Assembly (NCBI GenBank): GCA_002401765.2
Contig: NVTY02000076.1
Coordinates: forward strand, 1-64,000
DNA length: 64,000 nt
Origin: Thiotrichaceae bacterium
GTDB taxonomy: Bacteria > Pseudomonadota > Gammaproteobacteria > SZUA-140
Direction: 5' to 3'
Both the position numbers and the translations under genes were made by a program. Of this stretch, positions 9,752 to 18,477 are shown one piece after another; position 1 is the stretch's first letter, and the number at the start of each line of letters is the position of its first letter. The notes beneath the pieces are model-generated. The model was not told the DNA's origin. It was given only the letters and a program-made list of their open reading frames with translations, and did not search any database.

Positions 9752-10995
9752 TGGCCGTCGCAGCGGTTTCCATTATTCAAAGGGTTGCGCAATGGCGTGA
9801 GCGAATGGTATGTGCGCTGTTATTTCTGTTTCCGATTTTTGGGGTGAGTCTGGACCACTGGTTCAGCGGTATCTACGTATTAATATTCTTGATTTCACTC
9901 ACCGCACTTTATCGACCGCAGGGTGGGCCACTGCTTTCTGAAGAGCGATTATTGCTTTATTTTATTGCCGCCTACTTTTTAACATTTATTTTGTCATCAC
10001 TGCTCAATGGCTGGGATGAGCTGCAGACGCGCTACCTTGGAGTTGAAATTCGTTACCTAGCCATCATCCCTATTTATTTGATGTTACGAAACTATCGACA
10101 GTCAGGGCGCTGGTTGTTATGGGGATGCATGGCTGCTGCGATGGTGGTGGCTGCGCAGGCCTATATCGATGTCTATGTGACGAATTTGAGTCGGGCGACC
10201 GGGGCATATAGCCCAAATTTAATTGGCCCTTTTGCGGCGATGATAGCCGCATTGATTTTGATTCAATGGCAGTTTGTACATAATAAAAGATGGTTGCTCT
10301 TACCGTTGTTTGTCGGCGCTCTGTTTGCTGTTGCGCTGTCAGGTTCGCGTGGTGCGTATCTCGGTTTGGTCGTTATGCTTCTGCTGGTGGTCGTCATGTC
10401 GCTGGCCAGTTGGCAGCGCTATGCTGCGGTGACCGTGATAATCATTGGGCTAGTGGCGGCCTATTTCACGGTTGGCGTAGTCAAGGAGCGCATTGATATT
10501 GCTGTTAATGAGGTCAGTGCCTATTTTGTGAATGAGAGAGAGGGTAAGGTATCGCGAATTACAAGCACATCAACCCGGCTTGAAATGTGGCGTTTTTCTG
10601 GGATAGCATTTTGGGATGCGCCTGTGTTCGGTATGGGGCGAGGTAATTATGCTGAGGTGGCACAGGGATATGCTAGCGCAGGCAGAATCCGCGCTGATGT
10701 TGCTGACAGCGCTCATCCTCATAATGCTTATGTCGAGGCGCTTCTTTCGAGAGGGGCTGTTGGCTTGGTTGCCTTTCTACTGATGACCCTATATCCGCTC
10801 TACTATTTTATGAGTACACGACAGCGGGCTACCTATACTGCATTGCTTGGCACTGTTCATATTGCCGGCTTGATGGTATTTTCGTTAACAGATGCATCTA
10901 CTTTTATTAAGGGTAATTTCATATCGGTTTTTCTACTCTATCTCGCCGTCCTTTTTTCATGGCATGTAAGGTCTGTGCGTGACAAGGCACGCTAA
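9745..10995 (+). CDS. O-antigen ligase-family polymer ligase (WaaL-like)
   Basis: A polytopic membrane protein of 416 residues from the ATG at 9745, which overlaps the waaF stop and suggests translational coupling. About ten hydrophobic segments are visible. The Wzy_C / ligase signatures are present: SGSRGAYLG near residue 199, then a periplasmic loop and HPHNAYVE with the catalytic-type His near 324. Such proteins transfer polymer or O-units from undecaprenyl diphosphate to lipid A-core. Sequence alone does not separate a ligase from an O-antigen polymerase. The position inside the core cluster favours WaaL. Confidence 0.8.
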   Translation: MVVAVAAVSIIQRVAQWRERMVCALLFLFPIFGVSLDHWFSGIYVLIFLISLTALYRPQGGPLLSEERLLLYFIAAYFLTFILSSLLNGWDELQTRYLGVEIRYLAIIPIYLMLRNYRQSGRWLLWGCMAAAMVVAAQAYIDVYVTNLSRATGAYSPNLIGPFAAMIAALILIQWQFVHNKRWLLLPLFVGALFAVALSGSRGAYLGLVVMLLLVVVMSLASWQRYAAVTVIIIGLVAAYFTVGVVKERIDIAVNEVSAYFVNEREGKVSRITSTSTRLEMWRFSGIAFWDAPVFGMGRGNYAEVAQGYASAGRIRADVADSAHPHNAYVEALLSRGAVGLVAFLLMTLYPLYYFMSTRQRATYTALLGTVHIAGLMVFSLTDASTFIKGNFISVFLLYLAVLFSWHVRSVRDKAR

Positions 10996-11053
10996 GCGGC
11001 TGCAGTGGAGTCGGCTATTTTCTAGTTTTTACAGTAAGGCTTTGTCTGTGGCG

Positions 11054-11080
11054 GGGCGTAGATGACGCCCACCTATTTTA
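11054..11080 (+). terminator. intrinsic terminator behind the O-antigen ligase gene
   Basis: GGGCGT-AGATG-ACGCCC is a perfect 6-bp GC stem (11054-11059 with 11065-11070) followed by ACCTATTTTATA. It ends the hldE-hldD-waaF-ligase transcript just before the converging FkbM gene, whose stop lies at its edge. Confidence 0.6.
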
Positions 11081-11968
11081 TAATGGCGTGTCGACCGGCG
11101 TACCTTTTTCCGTTTCGAACGCTTTTAACATGGCTGCGGCATCACCCTTATGTACCAGCATGTATTCGGCTCGAAAACGACCATCAATCGCATCAATATT
11201 ACGTATTTCATTTAATGCACCATCGTGGCTTGCGCCATAAATAACATAGTCGTATTCATCCAATAGTTTAAACAGCGCTTCTAAACGAGTCATCCGTTGT
11301 TGATACGCAGCGGAGCTGTCATCTTCTGGGGCCCAAATTTCACAGTAGAAGGTTGGCTTGAATTTTTTGATGGTCTCGCGCAGCCCCTCCAGTACTTCGA
11401 GTTCGGTCCCTTCGACATCGATTTTGATGGTGGATACGCCATCGGGTAGTGCTAGTAATTTTAAAAACTGATCGCCAACAACGGTGACGACTTCCGTTGA
11501 GTAAGAGAGATCCTCTTCGGTCTTGAATTCCTCGATGAGCGAGGCGCCGGCATCATCTGCCTTGGTGGCGTAGAGAATACGCACCTCGTCCTTATTCGAT
11601 AGTGCAAAGGGAAAGCAGCTAGCCTTTTTAAAATTATTGAGGCGAATGACCTCTGAGACATAATATTTGCACAGTGGGTTTGGCTCAAAACCGATGTATT
11701 GGCGCTCGCTATCAATGGCTCTAAGTTTTACCAGGTAAATTCCTGCATTGGCGCCAATGTCGATCACGGCACCCGGTTTTAATGCAAGCTGCTGCCGTAG
11801 GCAGCGAGACATCCACGGGTCGTCAGGTACTATTAATTTACGGCCCACGCCACGAAGCATTGGGACAGTGAGGTCTAGCCCATGATAGTTGGTTTTGACA
11901 GTTTGCAGGCCGACATAGGAAAGGCCGCGTGCGATTTCACGCTTTAATTTATTTAATGATTTTAACAT
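11078..11968 (-). CDS. FkbM-family SAM-dependent methyltransferase
   Basis: A 296-residue class I methyltransferase of the FkbM type, enzymes that O-methylate sugars of polysaccharides or lipids. The SAM-binding motif I is PGAVIDIGANAGIYLV near residue 90. The FkbM landmark IKIDVEGTELEVLEGL lies near 180 and a CEIW segment follows. It has no membrane segment. It is the last gene of a reverse-strand run that starts with kdsA, so a hydroxyl of the core oligosaccharide is the most likely substrate. The exact acceptor cannot be inferred. Confidence 0.85.
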   Translation of the reverse strand: MLKSLNKLKREIARGLSYVGLQTVKTNYHGLDLTVPMLRGVGRKLIVPDDPWMSRCLRQQLALKPGAVIDIGANAGIYLVKLRAIDSERQYIGFEPNPLCKYYVSEVIRLNNFKKASCFPFALSNKDEVRILYATKADDAGASLIEEFKTEEDLSYSTEVVTVVGDQFLKLLALPDGVSTIKIDVEGTELEVLEGLRETIKKFKPTFYCEIWAPEDDSSAAYQQRMTRLEALFKLLDEYDYVIYGASHDGALNEIRNIDAIDGRFRAEYMLVHKGDAAAMLKAFETEKGTPVDTPL

Positions 11969-11999
11969 CGGTGTCTGTCTTCTATCTTTATCGAATGGA

Positions 12000-12779
12000 T
12001 TAAGTCGAATCTTTTAGGCGCTTTTCCCACAGGGCGGCATATTTTACAAAGGTGGAATGGGCCGATAGCAGGGATAATAAAAAACCTTGTCGTCCATCTA
12101 AAAAACCGGCTCTGAAAAAATACATACGAACGAAGCAACCTAGTGCATGCAGTACGCCTTGAAAGAGTGATGCCGATTTACCGCGCGCTATTTTTTGCAG
12201 CGCCCATTCATCCGCATATTTTGCAGACTTTACCAGATAGTGTTCAATATTATTATAGGTGTAGTGCAGCATGTCACCCTTTAGTTTTATGCACTGCATT
12301 TCTTTGGGGACGCTTAGCTTTTCATGTACCCGTACATCGTTATATGCCGCCTTGTCATTGGGGTATAGGCGAGTGACGTAGTCTGGGTACCAGCCGCAGT
12401 GATGAATGAAACGACCAAAACAGTATGATAGGCGAGGTAGCGCATAGACTTTGCTGCGGTCATCTACTTTGATTGCTTGCTGGATACTGGCTGTTAGTTC
12501 AGGTGTGAGGCGTTCGTCAGCATCAATCATCAAGATCCAGTCACCGCTTGCCTTTGACTGTGCTCGTTGACGCTGCACCCCATAACCCTGCCAGTCACTG
12601 TCAATGAAGACCTTGTCAGTGTAGCGTTTGGCTATCTCAACCGTGGCATCACTACTGCCACTATCAAGGATGACAATTTCATCGGCCCAGCTGAGTGGTT
12701 CAAGGCATTCAGCGATGGTACTCGCTTCGTTTTTAACGATTAATACGATAGATAGGCGGGGCACTGATAAGGTTTCCAT
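12000..12779 (-). CDS. family 2 glycosyltransferase, LPS core beta-1,4-glucosyltransferase type (WaaE/KdtX-like)
   Basis: A GT2 inverting glycosyltransferase. The frame is open further upstream into the preceding HAD gene, but that extension has no family similarity. Starting at 12779 gives METLSVPRLSIVLIVKNEA, the standard beginning, and 259 residues. The GT2 metal-binding DAD motif is in MIDADERLTPEL. Other WaaE features are EIVILDSGSSDAT near residue 38, DWQGYGVQRQ and VHEKL. WaaE adds glucose to heptose I of the core. A C-terminal hydrophobic patch suggests peripheral membrane contact. Confidence 0.82.
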   Translation of the reverse strand: METLSVPRLSIVLIVKNEASTIAECLEPLSWADEIVILDSGSSDATVEIAKRYTDKVFIDSDWQGYGVQRQRAQSKASGDWILMIDADERLTPELTASIQQAIKVDDRSKVYALPRLSYCFGRFIHHCGWYPDYVTRLYPNDKAAYNDVRVHEKLSVPKEMQCIKLKGDMLHYTYNNIEHYLVKSAKYADEWALQKIARGKSASLFQGVLHALGCFVRMYFFRAGFLDGRQGFLLSLLSAHSTFVKYAALWEKRLKDST

Positions 12780-12816
12780 AGTGAAGTCTGTCCGCGCTGC
12801 GCCGTATGAGTGATGA

Positions 12817-13539
12817 CTAGTCCGCAGCAACGATGCGGTTAGCATCAATTTTGAAGTTCTGCGTGGTAATACGCTGGCGTTGCTCAAAGTAACCTTTGTA
12901 CTCATCATCATAGCGAGTGCGTGAACCAATGACCGCATCAAAATCACCTATAAACCCTAGCATAAATTCCATTGCTTCACGTACGGCATGATTTGATCCG
13001 CCGTTGGCCGAGATGTAATCGCAGCAGTTGTTATCGATGGCGTATTGATGCAGCAGTGGCCCCGCTTTACGATGGACCATCAGGCGAAGACCGCATTGCG
13101 CTGCCATGCCCAGATCATTCACATCATCGAAAACAAAGGCAACGTTTTCTGGATTGATATTTTGTGTTGCACAGAGGTGAGCCAGCGCTTCACGTTTGTC
13201 TGGAATGCCGAGGTAGACATGATGGAAGTGTTCACGAGTGGCAAAGTGCCGAGCGGTTAGATTTTGTTCGCCACTAATAATCGCGGTGATTGGTAGCCCG
13301 CTATTTTGACGCCATAAGCCGTAACGTAGCATGTTGGTGCCCATCGAATCCGCTTCGCTGAAAATGCTGGGTAGCCCTTCGCCTTTGAAGCCATCATTGA
13401 AGACGCCATCCCAGTCGAAGACAATGGCTTTGATCTTTTTTAGCCGAGCGGCTATTTCAGACGGCGGGGTAACAAAGGTGCCGCCGAGATCGCTAAAGAT
13501 CTCGGCGAGCCTTTGAATATCAGGACTATCTGTTGGCAA
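12817..13539 (-). CDS. HAD-family phosphatase, KdsC-like with N-terminal extension
   Basis: A HAD phosphatase resembling 3-deoxy-D-manno-octulosonate 8-phosphate phosphatase. Motif I is VFDWDGVFNDG with Asp42 and Asp44. Motif II is AIISGEQN, where KdsC usually has a G-R pair. The motif III Lys is in PDKREAL (about 115), and motif IV is VFDDVNDLGMA (Asp138, Asp139, Asp142). At 240 residues it is longer than KdsC (about 180), with roughly 35 extra N-terminal residues and a C-terminal tail of about 50. The gene lies between kdsA/transaldolase-CBS and the core transferases, so Kdo-8-P dephosphorylation is the natural guess. A different sugar phosphate remains possible. Confidence 0.7.
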   Translation of the reverse strand: MPTDSPDIQRLAEIFSDLGGTFVTPPSEIAARLKKIKAIVFDWDGVFNDGFKGEGLPSIFSEADSMGTNMLRYGLWRQNSGLPITAIISGEQNLTARHFATREHFHHVYLGIPDKREALAHLCATQNINPENVAFVFDDVNDLGMAAQCGLRLMVHRKAGPLLHQYAIDNNCCDYISANGGSNHAVREAMEFMLGFIGDFDAVIGSRTRYDDEYKGYFEQRQRITTQNFKIDANRIVAAD

Positions 13540-13553
13540 TGGAGTGACGGGGT

Positions 13554-14579
13554 TTAACCCAGCAGGCCCATTTTCACCAGATCCTGAATATCGAGGATGC
13601 CAACAGGGCTGTTGTTTTCAGCCACGATGATGTTGTCTACTTCGCGCTCGTTGAAGATGTTAACCGCTTCAACCAGCAGGCTTTCTGCGTTCACTGTGAT
13701 CGGTGATGCGGTGTAGTCCAGCTCAGACAGTTTTTTGTCTAGCAGTGAACTGCCAGTGTCCTGCAACATACGGCGGATGTCGCCATCGGTAAAGATACCG
13801 GCGATTTTACCCGAGCCATCAACCAATGTGACCGAGCCGAGTTTTGATTCAGTCATTTTGATCATTGCCTGAGAAACCGTTTCTGATAACTCACAAGTTG
13901 GGTTTGAATCGCCCAGTACATCCTTAACCTTCAGTGTCATCAGGCGCGTGTGCTCAAAGAACTGGCTTGAACCCACGGCGGTTAGTTCATTGTCACAAAG
14001 ACGTTTGATCACGCTCCATGGCGCGGTGCAGACATGAACGCCAGCCAGCATCGCCTGACGAACATGCTCAGGATAACGCACAGACGAAAACATGATTTTG
14101 GTATCGTAGTTATATTTTTCAACGATGCCTACCGCCTGCTCATAAAGGGTGATTGCATCGTGCCCCTGATCTTGCAGGCGACCTGCTAGTGGGCAGACGT
14201 AAGCTGCACCCGCTGCCATCGCCATGTAGGCCTGGTTCAGGGTGTAGATCAGATGAACATTAACCTTATGGCCCTCTTTTGACAGCGTGCTACAGGCATG
14301 CAGGCCAATGGTCGAGACCGGAATCTTGAAGACAGGTTTGCTCTTCAGCGGCAGCGCTAACAGGCGATGTGCTTCTGCGATGATCTCATCGTGCGTTTCA
14401 CCCAGTGCTTCGACCTGAATTTCAGGCACCATGCCAGAAAGCTTAACGATTGCGCCATCGATATCGGTAATGCCGTGGCGGTGCATAAAGGTTGGTGTGG
14501 TGGTCAAGCCTTTAAGGAAGCCGAGTTTAAAGGCTTCTTCAATTTCATTGATGTCAACCGAGTCTAGATATAGATCCAT
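13554..14579 (-). CDS. transaldolase-family aldolase fused to a CBS-domain pair
   Basis: A 341-residue fusion. Residues 1 to about 215 form a small transaldolase of the fructose-6-phosphate aldolase (FSA/TalC) type: GLTTTPTFM, the Schiff-base region KPVFKIPVS with Lys85, and YVCPLAGRLQDQGHD. Residues from about 225 to the end are two CBS motifs including GIFTDGDIRRML, which resembles the CBS tail of arabinose-5-phosphate isomerase KdsD. It lies between kdsA and a KdsC-like phosphatase, exactly where kdsD is expected, and no kdsD is present in the window. I infer a link to arabinose-5-phosphate supply for Kdo. This is not proven. Confidence 0.8.
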   Translation of the reverse strand: MDLYLDSVDINEIEEAFKLGFLKGLTTTPTFMHRHGITDIDGAIVKLSGMVPEIQVEALGETHDEIIAEAHRLLALPLKSKPVFKIPVSTIGLHACSTLSKEGHKVNVHLIYTLNQAYMAMAAGAAYVCPLAGRLQDQGHDAITLYEQAVGIVEKYNYDTKIMFSSVRYPEHVRQAMLAGVHVCTAPWSVIKRLCDNELTAVGSSQFFEHTRLMTLKVKDVLGDSNPTCELSETVSQAMIKMTESKLGSVTLVDGSGKIAGIFTDGDIRRMLQDTGSSLLDKKLSELDYTASPITVNAESLLVEAVNIFNEREVDNIIVAENNSPVGILDIQDLVKMGLLG

Positions 14580-14628
14580 GTTAAAGGGTCCTCAAAAATT
14601 TATAAACTGAATAAAGTAGGTGTTGAGC

Positions 14629-15465
14629 TTAATCCTGGTACTGTCTGGCGACGGCATGAATCTCAAGCAGTGGCTTCAGAAACTCCTCCATGTCATCCAG
14701 ATAGTACTGACTAGCCGCATCACAATGTGCTTCAGGTGGGTTTGGATGGGCTTCAACAAAGATGCCGTCGACGCCAGCGGCAACGCCCGCGCGCGATAGT
14801 GTGGGCAGAAATTCTCGTGTGCTGCCTTTGGGATCTTTGCTGGGAATACCGTATTTACGAATGCTGTGGGTGATGTCAAAGATCACTGGGTAACCGATCT
14901 GGCGCAGTAGGTAAAAACTGCGAGGATCGACAATCAGATCATTGTATCCAAAGGTGTAACCTCGCTCGGTCAACAGGATTTTTTCAGAGCCGGAATCGAC
15001 GCACTTCTGCGCCGGCTTGGCCATGTTTTCTGGCGCGAGGAACTGGCCATGTTTGATGTTGACCACTTTGCCGCTTTTTGCTGCTTCCGTTACCAGCGTG
15101 GTCTGCATGCAGAGGTAGGCTGGAATCTGGATGATGTCGACTACCTCGGCTGCCATTGCAATCTGGTCTGGGTAGTGAACGTCGGTCAGTAGTGGTAGGT
15201 CAAACTCTTTTTTCACGCGCTCAAGGATTCTGAGACCCTCTTCTGGGCCGGGGCCCATGGGGAACTCAAGTGAGCTGCGGTTATCCTTCATGAAGGAAGA
15301 TTTGTAAATCAGTGGAATGTTGAGTTTCTCGCAAAGAATTTTTAGCTTCTCTGCGGTCTTCATCATCAGTGATTCATCTTCGATGACGCAGGGGCCAGAG
15401 ATCAGGAAAAGATCATCGCCGCCGCAATCGACGTTACCGACTTGTACATGTTTTTTTTGGGTCAT
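14629..15465 (-). CDS. kdsA: 3-deoxy-8-phosphooctulonate synthase
   Basis: KdsA condenses phosphoenolpyruvate with arabinose 5-phosphate to Kdo-8-phosphate, the first committed step of Kdo synthesis. The 278 residues are standard. Recognisable segments are LISGPCVIED near the N-terminus, YKSSFMKDNRSS, VNIKHGQFLAP, and LTERGYTFGYNDLIVD. FDITHSIRKYG and GVDGIFVEAHPNP complete the family pattern. It heads the reverse-strand run kdsA, transaldolase-CBS, HAD, GT2, FkbM, with gaps of about 50 bp or less between most genes. Confidence 0.95.
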   Translation of the reverse strand: MTQKKHVQVGNVDCGGDDLFLISGPCVIEDESLMMKTAEKLKILCEKLNIPLIYKSSFMKDNRSSLEFPMGPGPEEGLRILERVKKEFDLPLLTDVHYPDQIAMAAEVVDIIQIPAYLCMQTTLVTEAAKSGKVVNIKHGQFLAPENMAKPAQKCVDSGSEKILLTERGYTFGYNDLIVDPRSFYLLRQIGYPVIFDITHSIRKYGIPSKDPKGSTREFLPTLSRAGVAAGVDGIFVEAHPNPPEAHCDAASQYYLDDMEEFLKPLLEIHAVARQYQD

Positions 15466-15546
15466 CGCTCAGTTCTATATGAAAATTGATGTTATTAATC
15501 GCGCCAATTTTAACGCTTTTCTGCCCGGATGTGTGACTAATTGCGC

Positions 15547-16599
15547 TTAATCAGGTATCTCTAGCCCTAAAAAGTGGTGGTTTATCTCGCTCGCAGCCAT
15601 TTCTATGTCGACACTCGACATGTCTTCGGCCTCGGCCTCGATTGCGGCAGAGAAGGAGAGGCGGCGTTCATCACTATTACAGGTTTGCCAGCGCAGCGCG
15701 GTGGCTGAGCGACGACGGGTATAAAAAGCGGCCGTTTTACAGTTAAGCGCCCCGGCAATATGCAGCGGGCCGGTCGAACCGCTGATAAAAATATCCGCAA
15801 AGGCGATGTGTTTGGCAAAGGCGGGTAGGCCATCACGAGAGCGATAGAGGGTATGTGCGACCTCATTACCCAGTTGTGCAGCGACCTGCGCCGCACCTTC
15901 CTCTTCGCCTGGTCCTGCGCTAAGTACGATGGTGTGGCCGTTGAGCGAGCGCAGCTGTTTCGCCAGTGCCGCATATTGATCGATGCTGAGATTATTGGCC
16001 GAACCGCCACTGCCTACGTGGATGAAAATGAGCGGATGTGCAGTGTTAATGCTGCGTTCATCGCAGAATGTGCGGCGAAGTGTCGCAATCTCCGCCTCAT
16101 CAAAGCTGAGGTGCGGTGCGGTGGGTAGGGTGGCGCTGTGAATGCCAAAGTCGCCAAGCAGTTGCAAGCCAACATCCAGGTTATAGCTATATTCTGGCTT
16201 TTCTGAGCGCGAACGGCGCTGTGTCAGGCGGTTGTTGTATAGAAGCTGGGCGATGCCACTGGCGGGTGCAATGCGATACGGGATTTTTGCGCGCCAGCCG
16301 ATCAAGCCGATACGTGGCGTCGAGTAGAGTGCCAGCATGGCATCAAAGCCCTGTTGCTTGATGTGATTAAACAGTTCTCGTTGCTGCGAAAATGAGGCGT
16401 CGTCGCCGGGGTCGACCACCACGCCATCGACCGCCGGAAATGTTAGCGCAATCGATTCGGTGTATTTGGGCACCAGTACATGGATCTCACAATCTGACAG
16501 CCCTGCACGCAACAGATTAAGGCATGGCAGTGCCAGCATAAAATCGCCGAGTTTATCGTTGCGGATGACCAGTAGTTTGCGTGGCGGCATTTTTGTCAT
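15547..16599 (-). CDS. glycosyltransferase family 9 protein (heptosyltransferase-like)
   Basis: A 350-residue GT9 protein. The opening RKLLVIRNDKLGDFMLALP is the GT9 N-terminal motif with the catalytic-region Asp, and GSTGPLHIAGAL near residue 275 is the nucleotide-sugar-binding motif. It is clearly different from the WaaF and WaaC homologues in the window, so it is a third transferase (heptosyltransferase III or another core glycosyltransferase). Its start overlaps the stop of the waaC-like gene by 4 bp (ATGA), so the pair is translationally coupled. Confidence 0.82.
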   Translation of the reverse strand: MTKMPPRKLLVIRNDKLGDFMLALPCLNLLRAGLSDCEIHVLVPKYTESIALTFPAVDGVVVDPGDDASFSQQRELFNHIKQQGFDAMLALYSTPRIGLIGWRAKIPYRIAPASGIAQLLYNNRLTQRRSRSEKPEYSYNLDVGLQLLGDFGIHSATLPTAPHLSFDEAEIATLRRTFCDERSINTAHPLIFIHVGSGGSANNLSIDQYAALAKQLRSLNGHTIVLSAGPGEEEGAAQVAAQLGNEVAHTLYRSRDGLPAFAKHIAFADIFISGSTGPLHIAGALNCKTAAFYTRRRSATALRWQTCNSDERRLSFSAAIEAEAEDMSSVDIEMAASEINHHFLGLEIPD

Positions 16600-17648
16600 T
16601 TAGTTAACGCCTTGTCGAGCAGTGCACAGACCTCATCGCTGGTGATTAGGTCCATCGTCCCTTCATCGCGTACACGTGTGCCCCATGGCAGCGCTGCGAC
16701 AGATTTATGATGTTTGCTTTGAATGGCCTCGGGGTATCTGTTTGCTACATATTCAGCGCTTAGATAGGGGCGTGCGCGATCTGGATTGGTGGTCGCATAA
16801 AGGCCAATCACTGGGGTGTTCACGGTGGTGGCGATATGCGCTGGACCGGAGTCGGGCGCGACGACAACCGCCGCGCGGTGTAGCAGCGCCAACAGTTGTT
16901 TGAGATTGGTTTTGCCCACCAGATTAAGCGGCTTGTGCTGGCAAAGTTGCGAGATCTCTTCACCATATTGCTGCTCAATCGCTGCCGGGCCACCACTGAT
17001 GATTACCTGCATATTATGCTTGTTGACGGCGTAGTCAGCGACGGCGGCGTAGCCCGCGACATTCCAGTTGCGATAACGCATGCTGGAGCAGGGGCTAATG
17101 AGGAGAAGCCTGCGTCCATCGTTCTCGATATGTTGATCGCAAAATTGTTCAGCCTCAACCGGGATTGGAATATCCCATTTGAGCGTTCGCTCTTTAATAC
17201 CGATGGCCTCGGCAAAGCAGAAAAAACTATCGACCACATGTTGCTGTGGCTGGTGTGCAATTTTATGGTTGGTAAAGAGCCACTGCAGGTCTTTGGCGCG
17301 TTCGCGGTCAAAGCCGAGACGTATTTTGGTCGGCACCAACAGGCTAATAAGGCTGGCGCGCAGTGACATCTGCATGTGTAGCAGCACATCGAAGCGACGC
17401 CCTTTCATCTGCGCATTAAGTTCCCGATAGGCCGCAATGCCGCGCGACTTGTCAAAGATGATAAACTCCACGTCGGGGATGTCTCCGATCAGGCTCGCTT
17501 CAAGGCGACCAATGATCCAGGTGATGTTAGTTTCTGGCCACTGAGCCTGAATGGTGCGCACCACCGGCAACGCATGGCAGACATCGCCCACGGCAGAGAG
17601 ACGTAGCAGGCAAATATGAGTAGGTGCCGACGTGAATGGCAGCGACAT
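16596..17648 (-). CDS. waaC: ADP-heptose:LPS heptosyltransferase I (WaaC-like)
   Basis: A GT9 transferase of 350 residues, probably adding the first heptose to Kdo. It opens with ICLLRLSAVGDVCHALPVV, the WaaC-type N-terminus. ISPCSSMRYRNWN and APDSGPAHIATTV are the typical donor-binding segments. It is coupled to the downstream GT9 gene by a 4-bp overlap. Its start at 17648 and the kdkA start at 17652 are back to back, so each promoter and ribosome-binding site lies inside the other gene. I rank it as WaaC because of position and of similarity over the N-terminal motif. Confidence 0.85.
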   Translation of the reverse strand: MSLPFTSAPTHICLLRLSAVGDVCHALPVVRTIQAQWPETNITWIIGRLEASLIGDIPDVEFIIFDKSRGIAAYRELNAQMKGRRFDVLLHMQMSLRASLISLLVPTKIRLGFDRERAKDLQWLFTNHKIAHQPQQHVVDSFFCFAEAIGIKERTLKWDIPIPVEAEQFCDQHIENDGRRLLLISPCSSMRYRNWNVAGYAAVADYAVNKHNMQVIISGGPAAIEQQYGEEISQLCQHKPLNLVGKTNLKQLLALLHRAAVVVAPDSGPAHIATTVNTPVIGLYATTNPDRARPYLSAEYVANRYPEAIQSKHHKSVAALPWGTRVRDEGTMDLITSDEVCALLDKALTK

Positions 17649-17651
17649 GGA

Positions 17652-18371
17652 ATGAAACCTTTAGAGACCAAGATAGATAATCAGCACATCCTATACGATG
17701 TTGAGCGTATCGCAAACATTGCGGCGTTTAGTTTTGAGCCCGAGGTGTTGCGTACGCATGGTCAGTTGAATGGCAGCGCGCAGGGGCGCGGCAACACCTT
17801 CTTTTTTAAGCATGAGGATGTGGAACTGGTATTGCGTCATTTTCGTCGCGGCGGCAAGGTGGCGGCGATGGGCAAAGACCGTTATTTTTGGACGGGGCTG
17901 ACGCGCACCCGCGCGTGGCGTGAATGGTATCTACTGGCCAAACTGCATGCGATGGGCTTGCCGGTGCCGTTGCCCGTCGCGGCACGGGTGATTCGCCAGG
18001 GGCTCTATTACCGCGCAGACCTGGTGACGCAGTGTATTCCCAATACCGTATCACTGGCGCAACGCCTGCGCCAGGGCCCGCTGGATGAGTTGGTGTGGTC
18101 GAAGATAGCCTATTGCATCTATCGCTTTCATACGCTGGGCGTTTATCACTCGGATCTGAATGCGCACAATATCTTGCTCGATGTGCAGGATGAGATCTAC
18201 CTGATCGACTTTGATAAAGGCGAGATGCGCAAGCCTGCTTTAGGCTGGCAGCAACAGAACTTGGCGCGATTACTACGCTCGCTGAATAAACTTAAACGGC
18301 TTGAAGGTGATGGGTTTGCGTTTGCTGATAGCGACTGGTCGTTGTTGTTACGGATTTATAATGCGGCTTAG
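17652..18371 (+). CDS. kdkA: 3-deoxy-D-manno-octulosonic acid kinase
   Basis: KdkA phosphorylates the Kdo residue attached to lipid A, giving a single phosphorylated Kdo as in Haemophilus and Vibrio. The frame opens upstream, but the ATG at 17652 is preferred (239 residues) because the extra residues are only the antisense of waaC. Kinase-like motifs are a GRGNTFFF glycine-rich segment and LVLRHFRRGGK, then HSDLNAHNILLD (catalytic loop) and LIDFDKGEMR (metal-binding Asp). It is divergent from waaC by 3 bp and converges on waaA across a long hairpin repeat. Its presence suggests that the WaaA here is monofunctional. Confidence 0.9.
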   Translation: MKPLETKIDNQHILYDVERIANIAAFSFEPEVLRTHGQLNGSAQGRGNTFFFKHEDVELVLRHFRRGGKVAAMGKDRYFWTGLTRTRAWREWYLLAKLHAMGLPVPLPVAARVIRQGLYYRADLVTQCIPNTVSLAQRLRQGPLDELVWSKIAYCIYRFHTLGVYHSDLNAHNILLDVQDEIYLIDFDKGEMRKPALGWQQQNLARLLRSLNKLKRLEGDGFAFADSDWSLLLRIYNAA

Positions 18372-18374
18372 GTC

Positions 18375-18457
18375 GGCTGTCATTGCGAGCGGCAGCGCGG
18401 CAATCTTAGGCCACTGACGGGCGAGATTGCCGCGCTGCCGCTCGCAATGACACAGCC
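18375..18457. repeat. long palindromic REP-like repeat between kdkA and waaA
   Basis: A nearly perfect inverted repeat of about 30 bp per arm. The left arm runs 18375-18406 (GGCTGTCATTGCGAGCGG onward) and the right arm 18424-18457, separated by 17 bases. The right arm carries one CA insertion near its outer end. It sits between convergent genes and can act as a bidirectional terminator or mRNA 3' stabiliser. The TCATTGCGAGCG core is a widespread interspersed bacterial repeat. Confidence 0.8.
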
Positions 18458-18477
18458 TAGAACACACTGGGTTTTGT

